Origin: JAJXWB01 sp047605445
GTDB taxonomy: Bacteria; Pseudomonadota; Alphaproteobacteria; Rhizobiales; Beijerinckiaceae
Assembly (NCBI GenBank): GCA_047605445.1
Contig: JASGFP010000001.1
Location: forward strand, 61,501 to 125,500
DNA length: 64,000 nucleotides
Direction of reading: 5' to 3'
Position 1 is the stretch's first letter, and each line of letters begins with the position of its first letter. A program made the translations under genes and the position numbers. Shown here in pieces: positions 31,080 through 40,017 of this stretch. The notes beneath the pieces are model-generated. The model was not told the origin of the DNA and did no database searches. It worked only from the letters and a program-made list of their open reading frames with translations.

Positions 31080-32822
31080 TCAGAGATGTTTCATCTCCAC
31101 GCCGTGCTTTCGCAGGGCGTAGCCGATCTGGCGCGGCGTGAGGCCGAGCAGGCGCGCGGCCTTGGCCTGCACCCAGCCCGTGCGCTCCATGGCGTCCACC
31201 AGCCGCTCCTTCTCGCCGATATGCGGGTGCGTGACAGGGCAGGCGCCCGGCGCGGGGCAGGCGCCGGTCTCGCCGCTTTCCGTGACGATCGGAAACAGAT
31301 GGCTCTCGGGCAGCGGCGCCGGCTCGGGCGCGCCGACGTGGCTCTTCCACAAGGTGCGCGACAGGCAATCGCCGGCCACGCATGCGAAATCGTCTTCGTC
31401 GATCTCGTCGTCCGGCGCCAGCGCCGCCGTCCGCCGCACGCAATTTTCGAGTTCGCGCACATTGCCCGGGAAGGCGCAGGTCGTCAGCGTCTCGATCGCG
31501 GCCTCAGAGAAATGCAGATCGCGGCCGTTCTCGGAGGAGAAACGGTCGAGGAACAGCCGCGCCAACGCGGGAATGTCCTCGACGCGCTGGCGCAGCGGCG
31601 GCAGCAGCAGCGTCACGACGTTGATGCGATAGTAGAGATCGGCGCGGAACTGGTTTTTCGCGACGGCCTCTTCGAGATTGCGGTTGGTGGCGCAGACAAT
31701 GCGCACGTCCACCTTCAGCGTCTTGGCGCCGCCGACGCGCTCGAACTCGCCCTCCTGCAACACGCGCAGGAGCTTAGCCTGAAAGGCGGGCGAAATCTCG
31801 CCGATCTCGTCCAGAAACAGCGTGCCGCCATGCGCGAGCTCGAACCGGCCGATGCGCTGGTTGATCGCGCCGGTGAAGGCGCCTTTCTCGTGACCGAACA
31901 ATTCGGATTCGAGCACGCTCTCAGAAAGGGCCGCGCAATTGACCTTCACGAACGGTCCCTTCGCGCGGGGCGAGGCGTCGTGGATCGCGCGCGCGAACAA
32001 TTCCTTGCCGGTGCCTGTCTCCCCGCGCAGCAGAACGGTCGCGTTGGATCGCGCCGCGGAATCGACGCGCTTCAGCACCGCGCGGATGGCCGCGCCGCCG
32101 CCGACGATGCCGGCGATGGCGGAAGACCGCGACCGCGCGGGCGTAGCCGGCGCCGACCGCGTGTCATCCTCGCGCGCATCCGACAATTGCTTCTCGAGCC
32201 GTTGCTTCTCGGATATCAGGCGGTCGCGGTCGCGCGCGAGCATCAGATGCATGCGCAGGGTTTGACCGATCAGATTGGCGACCATGGTCAGCAGCCGCAC
32301 ATCGTCTTCCAGACGGAACTGCAGCTTGCCGTCCCATTCGCGGTCGACGGTGACGACGCCCTTGACCTTGCCGTCGACCTTGATCGGCACGCCGATGAAG
32401 GAAACAGTCGTGCGTGGCGGCGTCAGGCGCAGGTAGGCGGAGCCGGTGAACAGCGGATGCGTCGCGATACTCTCGATCACCAGCGGCACGCCGGTCACGA
32501 CGATCTGGTCGATCACCAGCTGCGGCACCAGCGAGCGCGCCTTGGCGGGCTTGCGATCCGTGTCGCCCATCGCCGCAGTCAATTCCGGCTCGCCGGCTTC
32601 GTCCAGCACGAGAATGAACCCGCGCCGCATCTGCATGAAGGACGACAGCACAGCGATCACGCCGCCGAGGCAGCGGTCAAGCGCTTGCGGCGTGGTGAGT
32701 ATCTTCGATATCTCGTAGACGCCGGTCAGAGCGACGTCCTTGTATGCGGGAAGCACAGGCAAAGCCTGCAATCGTCGACCGGCGGCCATACGGACGTCCG
32801 CTCCTTGCGATCCAGTTTTCAA
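31080..32822 (-). CDS. nifA: NifA, sigma-54-dependent activator of nif genes
   Basis: A 580-residue enhancer-binding protein. A GAF domain fills about residues 40-185. The AAA+ domain follows with Walker A GETGTGKE, the sigma-54-contact loop ESELFGHEKGAFTGA and DEIGEISPAFQAKLL. A Fis-type helix-turn-helix lies at the C-terminus (QAKAARLLGLTPRQIGYAL). Between the last two the cysteine pattern C-x11-C-x19-C-x4-C is intact; it marks the directly oxygen-sensitive NifA class of alphaproteobacteria. An extra CPAPGAC pair lies in the linker. No sigma-54 or NifA site was seen upstream. Confidence 0.97.
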   Translation of the reverse strand: MKTGSQGADVRMAAGRRLQALPVLPAYKDVALTGVYEISKILTTPQALDRCLGGVIAVLSSFMQMRRGFILVLDEAGEPELTAAMGDTDRKPAKARSLVPQLVIDQIVVTGVPLVIESIATHPLFTGSAYLRLTPPRTTVSFIGVPIKVDGKVKGVVTVDREWDGKLQFRLEDDVRLLTMVANLIGQTLRMHLMLARDRDRLISEKQRLEKQLSDAREDDTRSAPATPARSRSSAIAGIVGGGAAIRAVLKRVDSAARSNATVLLRGETGTGKELFARAIHDASPRAKGPFVKVNCAALSESVLESELFGHEKGAFTGAINQRIGRFELAHGGTLFLDEIGEISPAFQAKLLRVLQEGEFERVGGAKTLKVDVRIVCATNRNLEEAVAKNQFRADLYYRINVVTLLLPPLRQRVEDIPALARLFLDRFSSENGRDLHFSEAAIETLTTCAFPGNVRELENCVRRTAALAPDDEIDEDDFACVAGDCLSRTLWKSHVGAPEPAPLPESHLFPIVTESGETGACPAPGACPVTHPHIGEKERLVDAMERTGWVQAKAARLLGLTPRQIGYALRKHGVEMKHL

Positions 32823-33032
32823 CTCGCGAAACGACTGCGTGAATCCGGCGAAAACCGTTCAACTCGTGAGGCAGTCTAAGTCTACGACGTCTGTGCGGTC
32901 AAAGCGAATGCAAGGGGATGGCGCCGAAATAGAGGGCGAGTAGCCTGTACGACGGGCGCCGTGTTCCCGAATTGAGCCCTGGAGGGCGTCCTGCGTGAAG
33001 CGTCCATGCGGGAACTGCCGAGCGATCGCAGT

Positions 33033-33521
33033 TCATTCCTCTTTATAGCCCAGCAACGGCGTGCCCTGTGTGGCGCCGTAATATTTGTAGGGCAGGAACT
33101 TGCCGGACATGCCGATCTTGACGCGGTCGCCCTTCGGGTCGGGCAGGCGCTCCATCTCGAAGTCGAAGTCGATGGCCGACATGATGCCGTCGCCGAATTC
33201 CTCCTCGATCAGCGCCTTCCACGCCGGGCCGTTGATCATGACGAGTTCGTAGAAGCGGTAGATCAGCGGGTCGGTCGGCGGCATGGGCGTGCCCTGGCCG
33301 CGATAGGGGACTTCGTTGAGCATGCGCTCCTCGGCCGTGCTCAGACCGAACAGTTCGGCGGCTTTCTTGGCCAGCGGCTTCACCAGTTTCATCTGGCCGA
33401 GCAGTGCGCCGACGATCAGCACGTCCGACATGCCGCCGATCTCGCCGCAGATGTATTTCCAGCTCCAGCCCTTCTCGCGCTTGATGTCGAGAATCTTCTC
33501 GGTGAGTTCTTCGCGTTTCAT
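33033..33521 (-). CDS. cynS: Cyanate hydratase (cyanase)
   Basis: A 162-residue cyanase that converts cyanate and bicarbonate to ammonia and carbon dioxide. The three catalytic residues of the E. coli enzyme (Arg96, Glu99, Ser122) align with Arg89, Glu92 and Ser115, all offset by seven. The region around GPAWKALIEEEFGDGIMSA is diagnostic. It is the last gene behind a NitT/TauT-type transporter, 11 bases after the ATPase gene, so it feeds on a substrate imported by that system. Release of ammonia from cyanate fits the nitrogen-acquisition theme. Confidence 0.97.
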   Translation of the reverse strand: MKREELTEKILDIKREKGWSWKYICGEIGGMSDVLIVGALLGQMKLVKPLAKKAAELFGLSTAEERMLNEVPYRGQGTPMPPTDPLIYRFYELVMINGPAWKALIEEEFGDGIMSAIDFDFEMERLPDPKGDRVKIGMSGKFLPYKYYGATQGTPLLGYKEE

Positions 33522-33532
33522 GTTTCTCTCCT

Positions 33533-34426
33533 TCAGGCGTTGATCTTCACGAGCCGCACGGCGCCGGGTTCGGCTGGCGCGGGGGATGTCGGGTCGACGA
33601 TGGGGGGATGACGGCGGTCGAAACCGCTCGGCAGATTGTCGCGGAAGGTGCGCGAGCGCTCGACCAGGAAGTCGATGAGGTGGTTGCGCACGGGGTAGAA
33701 GAAGGGGTGCTTGTGCAGGTCGAGCCGCTTGCGGTCGCGCGGCAGCGGGTTCTCGACGATCTCGGCGATTATCGCGCCTGGCCCGTTGGTCATCAGCACG
33801 ATCTTGTCGGCCAGAAAAATCGCCTCGTCGACGTCGTGCGTGATCATGAAGGCGGTCTGGCCGGTCTCGACGCAGATACGGCGCACCTCGTCCTGCAGCG
33901 TGCCCCGCGTGAGCGCGTCGAGCGCGGAGAAAGGCTCGTCCATCAGCAGGATCTTCGGCTCGATCGACAGCGCGCGGGCGATTCCGACGCGCTGCTTCAT
34001 GCCGCCGGAAAGCTCCGAGGGCTTCTTGGCCTCAGCGCCGGCGAGGCCGACGAGCGCGATGAATTTTCGCGCATGGTCGGCGATCTGCGCCCGCGACCAT
34101 TTCGGCCAGCGCGAGGAGACGGCGTAGGCGACATTGCCGAGCACGGTGCGCCACGGCAGCAGCGCATGGCTCTGGAACACGACCGCGCGGTCGAGCGAGG
34201 GGCCCTCGATCGCCTTGCCATCGACGATCACAACGCCGTCGTCGGGCGCGTCGAGACCGGCGAGAATATTGAGCACGGTTGTCTTGCCGCAGCCGGAATG
34301 GCCGATGATGCAGACGAATTCGCCGCGCGCGACCGAGAGCCAGAGATCCTCGAACACGGTCGTCATCCCGTCTTTGGACGGATAGCGGCGCGCGATGGAT
34401 TCGAAAGAGATGAAACGTTCGCTCAT
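33533..34426 (-). CDS. cynD: Cyanate/nitrate-type ABC transporter ATPase
   Basis: A 297-residue NitT/TauT-class ATPase. It has Walker A GHSGCGKTT, signature ELSGGMKQRVGIA, Walker B ILLMDEPFSALD and the switch segment MITHDVDEAI. The C-terminal region is longer than in SsuB and resembles NrtD/CynD. The ATG at 34426 begins MSERFISFESIARRYPS, the family start; the open frame continues upstream without similarity. It is five bases after the permease gene and 11 before cynS. Confidence 0.88.
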   Translation of the reverse strand: MSERFISFESIARRYPSKDGMTTVFEDLWLSVARGEFVCIIGHSGCGKTTVLNILAGLDAPDDGVVIVDGKAIEGPSLDRAVVFQSHALLPWRTVLGNVAYAVSSRWPKWSRAQIADHARKFIALVGLAGAEAKKPSELSGGMKQRVGIARALSIEPKILLMDEPFSALDALTRGTLQDEVRRICVETGQTAFMITHDVDEAIFLADKIVLMTNGPGAIIAEIVENPLPRDRKRLDLHKHPFFYPVRNHLIDFLVERSRTFRDNLPSGFDRRHPPIVDPTSPAPAEPGAVRLVKINA

Positions 34427-34431
34427 CGCCT

Positions 34432-35265
34432 TCACTCCGGATAGGTCACGGCGCGGCCGGCGCGCGCGAGAAACTGGTCCAGCATCATGCCGACGAGGCC
34501 GATGACGAGGATGGCGATGATGACGTTGGAGATCGAGAGATTGTTCCACTCGTTCCAGACGAAATAGCCGATGCCCGTGCCGCCCACGAGCATTTCGGCG
34601 GCGACGATCACCAGCCAGGCGATGCCGATGGAAATGCGCATGCCCGTTACGATGGTGGGCGCGGCCGCCGGCAGGATCACCGTGAGCGCGCGACGGAAGG
34701 GCCCGACCTCCAGCGTTCGCGCGACGTTCACCCATTCCTTGCGCACGGCCGCCACGCCGAAGGCGGTATTGATCAGCATGGGCCAGACCGAGCAGATGAA
34801 GATCACGAAGATCGCGGACTTGCCGGAATCCTTGATCGTGTAGAGGGCGAGCGGCATCCAGGCGAGCGGCGAGATGGGTTTGAGCACCTGGATGAAGGGA
34901 TCGAGCGCCCGGCTCACCAGCGGCGACATGCCGATGAGGAAGCCGAGCGGAATGGCGACGGCGACGGCCAGCAGGTAGCCGAGGCCGACGCGGCCGAGCG
35001 AATAGAGGATCTGCAGGCCGATCCCCTTGTCGTTCGGACCCTTGTCGTAGAAGGGGCTGCGCAGGTGCTCCATCAGCTTGGCGCCGATGTCGAGGGGGCC
35101 CGGCATGGCGGATTTGCCCTGCGTCGCCGTCGCGCCCATCAGCTTGGCGTATTCGGGGTCCATCGCTTGCGTCGCGCCCGTTCCCTGCGTGGCGATCTGC
35201 CAGGCCGCCAGGAACAGGACGAGAATAAGGATCGACAGCGCCGCGCTGCGCATTCTCTCGGTCAT
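34432..35265 (-). CDS. cynB: Cyanate/nitrate-type ABC transporter permease
   Basis: A 277-residue permease with an N-terminal membrane helix (SILILVLFLAAWQIA) and five or so further hydrophobic segments. The coupling loop lies around KEWVNVARTLEVGPFRRAL. The long periplasmic N-terminal insert after the first helix is typical of NrtB/CynB-like permeases. It is encoded three bases before and after its partners, tightly packed with the substrate-binding protein and ATPase genes. Gene symbol is by association with cynS. Confidence 0.85.
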   Translation of the reverse strand: MTERMRSAALSILILVLFLAAWQIATQGTGATQAMDPEYAKLMGATATQGKSAMPGPLDIGAKLMEHLRSPFYDKGPNDKGIGLQILYSLGRVGLGYLLAVAVAIPLGFLIGMSPLVSRALDPFIQVLKPISPLAWMPLALYTIKDSGKSAIFVIFICSVWPMLINTAFGVAAVRKEWVNVARTLEVGPFRRALTVILPAAAPTIVTGMRISIGIAWLVIVAAEMLVGGTGIGYFVWNEWNNLSISNVIIAILVIGLVGMMLDQFLARAGRAVTYPE

Positions 35266-35267
35266 AC

Positions 35268-36644
35268 TCAGCTCCGCTTGATGGCGAAGCTGTCGACATA
35301 GGCGTCGGGCTTGGCGGGATCGAAGGTTTTGCCCATGACCGCGAAGGTTTTGGACGAGGCCGCGGGCGGGGTCAGACCTGCATCCTTCATCGCCTTGGCC
35401 GCGTCGGTCGTCAGGAACACGTCCTTGGCGATCTTCTGATAGTCGACGTCGCCCTTCACCTGGCCCCATCGCTTCATCTGCGTGAGCATCCAGACCGCGA
35501 AGCTCTCGTAGGGGAAGGGATCGAAGCTGATGCGGTTGGGATCCTTCTTCACGTTGCCGAGGCCATCCGCATAAGTGCCGACCAGCACCTGTTCCAGCAC
35601 GGTGACGGGCGCATTGACGTAGTTGGCCGGCGCGATGGCTTCCGCGATCTGCTTGCGGTTCTCGGCCTTGGAGGCGAATGCGCTCGCCTCGACGATGGCG
35701 CGCAGCAGCGCGGCGTAGGAATTGGGCTGCTGCGTGATGAATTCCTTGCTCGCCGCGAAGGCGCAGCAGGGATGGCCGTCCCACAATTCCTTCGACAATG
35801 TGTGGACGAAGCCGACGCCGTCATAGACCGCGCGCTGCACGATATTGTCGGGCGCCAGAAACCCGTCGATGTTGTCGGCGCGCAGGTTGGCGACCATTTC
35901 CGGCGGCGGCACGTTGCGGATCTGCACGTCCTTGTCCGGATCGAGCCCGTGCTCTGCGAGGTAGTAGCGCAGAAGGTAATTGTGCATCGAGAAGTCGAAG
36001 GGCGAGGCGAACTTGAAGCCCTTCCAGTCCTTCGGGTCGCGCTTGTCCTTGTGCTTGGTGGCAAGGCAGATCGCCTGGCCGTTGTTGTTCTCGATCGCGA
36101 CTGTGGCGAAGGGAACGGCGGTTGACCCGAGCCCCATCGAAATGGCGATGGGCATGGGCGAGAGCATGTGGGCGGCGTCGTATTCCTTGTTGATCGTCTT
36201 GTCGCGCACGACCGCCCAGCCGGCGGTCTTCACAACTTCCACGTCCAGCCCCTGCTTGGCGTAGAAACCCATCGGCGCGGCCATGATGATCGGCGTCGCG
36301 CAGGTGATCGGGATGAAGCCGACCTTGAGGTTTTTCTTCTCGGGCGCGCCGGTCTGCGCGAACAGTTCCGTCGCGGTCGCGATCGGGAAAATGGAGGCGA
36401 GCGCGGCCGCAGCCGTCGAGGCGCCGACCGACGACAGGAAGGCGCGGCGGTTGGCGTCGTTGGGGAACATCGCCCGCATCACCGCCGTCTCGACGATGTT
36501 GCGCATCGCGCCTTCGTTCTCCAGCGGCTTGGCGGGCGTTTCGACCGCGGTCGCCATCCTGTGCTCTTCCTCGCTGGCGTGAGCGCCGCAGGCGCATCCC
36601 TTCAGCGACTTGCTCGCGTCGAACGGTTTTCGGAAGAACGTCAT
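35268..36644 (-). CDS. cynA: Cyanate/nitrate-type ABC transporter substrate-binding protein
   Basis: A 458-residue NrtA/CynA-like protein. The first 30 residues contain a CACG motif (Cys17 and Cys19), followed by a twin-arginine signal, NRRAFLSSVGAS, around residues 65-75. The mature NMT1-type part has KVGFIPITCATPIIMAAPMG and the PEMVANLRADNIDGFLAPD segment. The placing of the export signal 60 residues inside the protein is typical of this subfamily and unlike ordinary signal peptides. The ATG at 36644 follows AGGAGAAGAGGG. It is the first gene of the operon behind a sigma-54-like promoter. Confidence 0.87.
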   Translation of the reverse strand: MTFFRKPFDASKSLKGCACGAHASEEEHRMATAVETPAKPLENEGAMRNIVETAVMRAMFPNDANRRAFLSSVGASTAAAALASIFPIATATELFAQTGAPEKKNLKVGFIPITCATPIIMAAPMGFYAKQGLDVEVVKTAGWAVVRDKTINKEYDAAHMLSPMPIAISMGLGSTAVPFATVAIENNNGQAICLATKHKDKRDPKDWKGFKFASPFDFSMHNYLLRYYLAEHGLDPDKDVQIRNVPPPEMVANLRADNIDGFLAPDNIVQRAVYDGVGFVHTLSKELWDGHPCCAFAASKEFITQQPNSYAALLRAIVEASAFASKAENRKQIAEAIAPANYVNAPVTVLEQVLVGTYADGLGNVKKDPNRISFDPFPYESFAVWMLTQMKRWGQVKGDVDYQKIAKDVFLTTDAAKAMKDAGLTPPAASSKTFAVMGKTFDPAKPDAYVDSFAIKRS

Positions 36645-36715
36645 CCCTCTTCTCCTGTCGTCGTGGCGTGGTTTCGCTTGTTGCTTGTTGGGCGCGCCGT
36701 GCCGCCGACCGCTTT

Positions 36716-36730
36716 GCAAGCAATGCGCCA
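36716..36730 (-). promoter_or_regulatory. sigma-54-like promoter of the cyn transporter operon
   Basis: On the minus strand it reads TGGCGCATTGCTTGC, with GG-N10-GC spacing and an intact TTGC. It lies 71 bases before the cynA ATG. No TGT-N10-ACA site is near, so NtrC would be the likely activator, which fits nitrogen-limited cyanate use. An NtrC site was not recognised by eye. Confidence 0.62.
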
Positions 36731-36774
36731 GCAAATGCGGCGGCGGGCCTCGCCGATGATGCGCGCCGACGCGA

Positions 36775-37377
36775 TCATGTGGCGGTCGCCAGGGCAGATT
36801 GAACAAAATCGAGGCGGTCCTGCCCGAAGAAGACCTCGTCGCCGATGCGATAGAAGGGCGAGCCGATGGCGCCGGCGGCGATCGCGTCCTGCGTATTGGC
36901 TTCATAAGCCGCCTGCGCCTCGCCGCTCTCCGCATAGGCCATGACGCCGGAGACGTCGGCTTTGCATTCGTCGAGCAGCAGCGCCATCGTGCGCGCTTCG
37001 GCAATGTCGAGATCGCGCGCCCAGCAGGCGTCGAGCACGGCCGACACGAATCGGTCGACCGGGCCGTTCATGATGGCGAGCGCGACGATCGTGCGCGCGG
37101 CGCGCGCGGCGTCTGTCGGCCAGAAGAGGGGACGCTCCTTCAGCGGCAGGCCGCGCCGCTCCGCCCAGCGGCGCATGTCGAGACGCCGCCAGGCGAGCTT
37201 GGCCTCGGACTGCCTGACCGGAGGAACGACGCCGCAGGCCTCGAACACTTTCGCAATATCGACGGGCCGCTGGCGAACCTTCACACCGGCGGCGCGCGCG
37301 ATCCGAAGCATCGCCTCGTGGCCGAGATAGGCGAAGCCCGAGACCGGCGTAAAGAAATGCTCGATCCCGGGCTTCAT
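36775..37377 (-). CDS. DsbA-family protein, 2-hydroxychromene-2-carboxylate isomerase-like
   Basis: A 200-residue thioredoxin-fold protein of the kappa-glutathione-transferase/HCCA isomerase type. The start EHFFTPVSGFAYLGH has Ser in place of the CxxC pair of true DsbA. It ends with GAIGSPFYRIGDEVFFGQDRLDFV, where the cis-proline segment GSPF is conserved. The family uses glutathione in isomerisation or conjugation reactions. It follows the rhodanese gene after one base. The natural substrate is unknown. Together with the upstream genes it suggests processing of a sulfur or thiol compound. Confidence 0.82.
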   Translation of the reverse strand: MKPGIEHFFTPVSGFAYLGHEAMLRIARAAGVKVRQRPVDIAKVFEACGVVPPVRQSEAKLAWRRLDMRRWAERRGLPLKERPLFWPTDAARAARTIVALAIMNGPVDRFVSAVLDACWARDLDIAEARTMALLLDECKADVSGVMAYAESGEAQAAYEANTQDAIAAGAIGSPFYRIGDEVFFGQDRLDFVQSALATAT

Positions 37378-37378
37378 G

Positions 37379-38248
37379 TCAGGCCGCCTTCGGGGCGGCC
37401 AGCGGCAGGCCTTCCTCGATCGGCAGCGCGGGATCGCGCGACCATTCGTTCCAGGAGCCGAAATACATGCGCACGTCCTTCACGCCCGCGTTCTTCAGCG
37501 CGACGAATGTGTTCGACGCGCGCGCGCCCTTGAAGCAGTAGAGGTAGACGGTCGAAGCCGGCGTAATGCCCACTGTCGCGCATTCCGCCAGAATCTCGTC
37601 CTTCGACTTGAAGCGCGGCCCTTCGGCGGTCGGCTTCATCATGCGATACCACTCGAGCCAGACCGCGCCGGGGATGCGGCCCTTGCGCGGGCAGAAATCC
37701 TTGCCGTAAGGCGAGGACGAGTCGCCGATCCACTCGTCGACATCGCGCACGTCGAGCAGCACGATCTTCGGATTGCCGACGGCCGCGAGCATTTCCTTGG
37801 CGTCGATCAGAATGCCGCCCGCAGCCTCGTCGATCGCGAAGCCGCCCATGGCGGGCGCAGGCACGTCGGTCGTCAGGGGCAGGCCGGCCGCCTTCCACGC
37901 GTCGAGGCCGCCGTGCAGGATCTTGGCGGCGGGATAGCCTAGGAAAGCTAGGATGTAATAGCCGCGGCAGGACTGGCCGAAGCCCGAGTTCATCGACTGT
38001 TCGTAGATGACGGCGGTTTCCTTGCCCGTCAGGCCGGCCTTGGCGAAGGCTTCGGCGAACTTGGCCTTCAGTTCGCTCATGCCTTCGGGCGTGGAGGTCG
38101 CGAGATAGGTGAAAATCTCGTGGACATTGACCGCGCCGGGAATGTGCCCGGCGGCGTAGGCGTCCGGAGAACGCGTGTCGATCACGACGGTCGGATTGGT
38201 TTTCATGAAAGTCGCGAGTTCCGTTGCGGCGATCAGAACTTCGGTCAT
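37379..38248 (-). CDS. Tandem-domain rhodanese (thiosulfate/3-mercaptopyruvate sulfurtransferase)
   Basis: A 289-residue protein with two rhodanese domains. The first has VVIDTRSPDAYAAGHIPGA, the second VLLDVRDVDEWIG and an active-site loop YLYCFKGARASNT with the catalytic cysteine. Rhodaneses transfer sulfane sulfur from thiosulfate or mercaptopyruvate to thiols or cyanide. The loop differs from the classical CRxGxT/R loops, so the acceptor is uncertain. It stands between the flavoprotein gene and the DsbA-family gene in the same operon; a cyanase operon follows, making a link to cyanide, thiocyanate or cyanate chemistry conceivable. Confidence 0.88.
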   Translation of the reverse strand: MTEVLIAATELATFMKTNPTVVIDTRSPDAYAAGHIPGAVNVHEIFTYLATSTPEGMSELKAKFAEAFAKAGLTGKETAVIYEQSMNSGFGQSCRGYYILAFLGYPAAKILHGGLDAWKAAGLPLTTDVPAPAMGGFAIDEAAGGILIDAKEMLAAVGNPKIVLLDVRDVDEWIGDSSSPYGKDFCPRKGRIPGAVWLEWYRMMKPTAEGPRFKSKDEILAECATVGITPASTVYLYCFKGARASNTFVALKNAGVKDVRMYFGSWNEWSRDPALPIEEGLPLAAPKAA

Positions 38249-38315
38249 GAGGCGCTCCGTTCCTTCAAAACCAGCCGCCCGGCGGGACGGCCGTTACCGG
38301 CGGGATAGCCGGGTC

Positions 38316-39431
38316 TCAATGCGCCGTGTCGGCGAGCATCTTGCGAAGCTGCTTGGTGGCGGGCGTGACGATGGCGATGAACCACGCTTCGCGCAGGCGC
38401 CGCTGGGCGCGATGCGCGGCGACATAGCCGCGCGCGCCGCAATGGAGCATGGCGGCGTTGGCCGCCGCGACGCAGGCCTCGCCGCCGGCCAGACGCAGTT
38501 CGATAATGCGCCGCCAGTAGGCGATGTCGGTCTCGTAGGGCGTCTTCGCCAGATTCATGATCTCGGCCTCGACCGCCTCGAGCGTTTCAGCGAATTGCTC
38601 GGGCTGTTCGGGCAGGTAGGAATTGATGTGGCCGAGCGCGGGCTTCACCTCGCGCATCATGGCGATGCAGTCGCGGATGAGGCCGAAGGCCATGCCGAAC
38701 TGCAGCAGCAGGAAGCCGGCGCGAACCTTCTTCACGTAGCTCATGGCCTCATGCGCCAGCACCATGGAGTCGGGCACGAAGGCGTCGCGGAACTGCACGG
38801 CGTAGGTGCCTGTGCCGTCCATCGCCAGAAAGGGCTCGCAGGGTTTCAGCGTAACGCCGGGCCCCGCGCAATCGGCGAGGACCATGACGCGCTGACCGTC
38901 TTCCTCCACCTCGCAGATGGCCCCGAAGAGATGGTCGGGGCCGAGGTTCGACACCCAGGGCAGGATTCCGCGCACGGAATAGCCGCCCTTCACGCGCTTG
39001 GCCTTCAGGCGCAATTGCTCGATCGCGTAGAAGGTCTTCATCGGGTTGGAGAGGCCGGTGCCGCCGAGCTGCTGGCCGGCGCCGATGCGCGGCAGCAGGC
39101 GCTCGCGCAGCTCGACATTGTCGGTGTTGAGCACGTACCAGCCGAGCGTGTCCTGGCACCAGGCCATGAAGCCCGTGGAGGTGCAGGTCTGCGAGATGAT
39201 GCTCATCGTGGCGATCGCCTCGCGCAGGTCGGACTTGCCGTCCGGCGCGAGATGCGTCGCCCATGCGCCGGCCTTGCCGAAAGCGCGCATGGTTTCGGCG
39301 GGATAATGGCCCTTGTCGATGTCGAGGACCTGCGCGCTCAGTTCGCTGGTCGCGATCTGGCGGACGGCCTCGCGCAGGGCGAGGGCGCTTTCGGTCGCGG
39401 GCTTTTGCAACAATGCTTCCTGGAGCGCCAT
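38316..39431 (-). CDS. Acyl-CoA-dehydrogenase-family flavoprotein
   Basis: A 371-residue member of the acyl-CoA dehydrogenase superfamily. Typical parts are the N-terminal helical domain ending near FGKAGAWATHLAPDG, the beta domain with GGTGLSNPMK, and the C-terminal helical bundle ending VTPATKQLRKMLADTAH. In the C-terminal domain the usual catalytic glutamate region is not evident. The SfnC/DszC-like branch, which comprises flavin-dependent monooxygenases on sulfur compounds, is a possible relative. Its partners OsmC, rhodanese and DsbA-type proteins favour a sulfur role. It is 16 bases after osmC. Confidence 0.8.
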   Translation of the reverse strand: MALQEALLQKPATESALALREAVRQIATSELSAQVLDIDKGHYPAETMRAFGKAGAWATHLAPDGKSDLREAIATMSIISQTCTSTGFMAWCQDTLGWYVLNTDNVELRERLLPRIGAGQQLGGTGLSNPMKTFYAIEQLRLKAKRVKGGYSVRGILPWVSNLGPDHLFGAICEVEEDGQRVMVLADCAGPGVTLKPCEPFLAMDGTGTYAVQFRDAFVPDSMVLAHEAMSYVKKVRAGFLLLQFGMAFGLIRDCIAMMREVKPALGHINSYLPEQPEQFAETLEAVEAEIMNLAKTPYETDIAYWRRIIELRLAGGEACVAAANAAMLHCGARGYVAAHRAQRRLREAWFIAIVTPATKQLRKMLADTAH

Positions 39432-39447
39432 CGCCCCCTCCCTTAGC

Positions 39448-39990
39448 TCAGAGGCCGACTTCGAGATTGACCGGGCGGATGAAGGTGTTGGCGACAGGCG
39501 ACCATTTGGTCACATGCGCGATCAGCTTCGCGATCTCGTCTTGCGAGACGCCGTCGCATTCCATGTCGACCTTGATGCGCACGTCGGTGAAGCCGACCGG
39601 CTTCTCGCCGAGATCGCCGGTGCCCCAGACGCCGGTGATGTTGAGGTCGCCCTCGAGCGCCAGTTCCAGCTTGCGCACGGTCCAGCCGCGATGCACGGCG
39701 TTGGCATGGAGGCCGACCGCCATGCAGGAGCCGAGCGCGGCGAGCGAGGCTTCCGACGGATTGGGCGCCGTGTCGTCGCCCAGCAGGGCAGGCGGTTCGT
39801 CCACGATGTAGGGGGCGAGATTGCGAATATAATTGGCGTGGCGGAACTTGCCTTCGGCCACCGTCTTGCACTTCAGCGTCTTGATCGCCGTGGGATTGGC
39901 CTTGCCCGAGGCGATCAGGCCGTCGAGGCCGCCCTTGTCGATCGGGGCGAGGCAACCGGTGAGAACGACTTCTTCCTTGAGCGCAGCCAT
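39448..39990 (-). CDS. OsmC-family protein
   Basis: A 180-residue OsmC/Ohr-superfamily protein. The first conserved cysteine region is LAALGSCMAVGLHANAVHRG; a second cysteine appears in KVDMECDGVSQDE, consistent with the two-cysteine centre of peroxiredoxin-like OsmC proteins. The family reduces organic hydroperoxides; some members are thiol-binding accessory proteins. It is the first gene of a minus-strand operon. A 16-base palindrome, probably the operator of the divergent TetR regulator, lies 28 bases before its start codon. Confidence 0.88.
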   Translation of the reverse strand: MAALKEEVVLTGCLAPIDKGGLDGLIASGKANPTAIKTLKCKTVAEGKFRHANYIRNLAPYIVDEPPALLGDDTAPNPSEASLAALGSCMAVGLHANAVHRGWTVRKLELALEGDLNITGVWGTGDLGEKPVGFTDVRIKVDMECDGVSQDEIAKLIAHVTKWSPVANTFIRPVNLEVGL

Positions 39991-40017
39991 GACTTTCCTC
40001 CTGGGTTGCGGTATAAA

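Noticed and set aside
32823..33032. A sigma-54 or NifA-controlled promoter before nifA
   Set aside because: No TGG-N10-GC or TGT-N10-ACA arrangement was found. A weak TTGACC-type -35 element near 32895 lacks a good -10.
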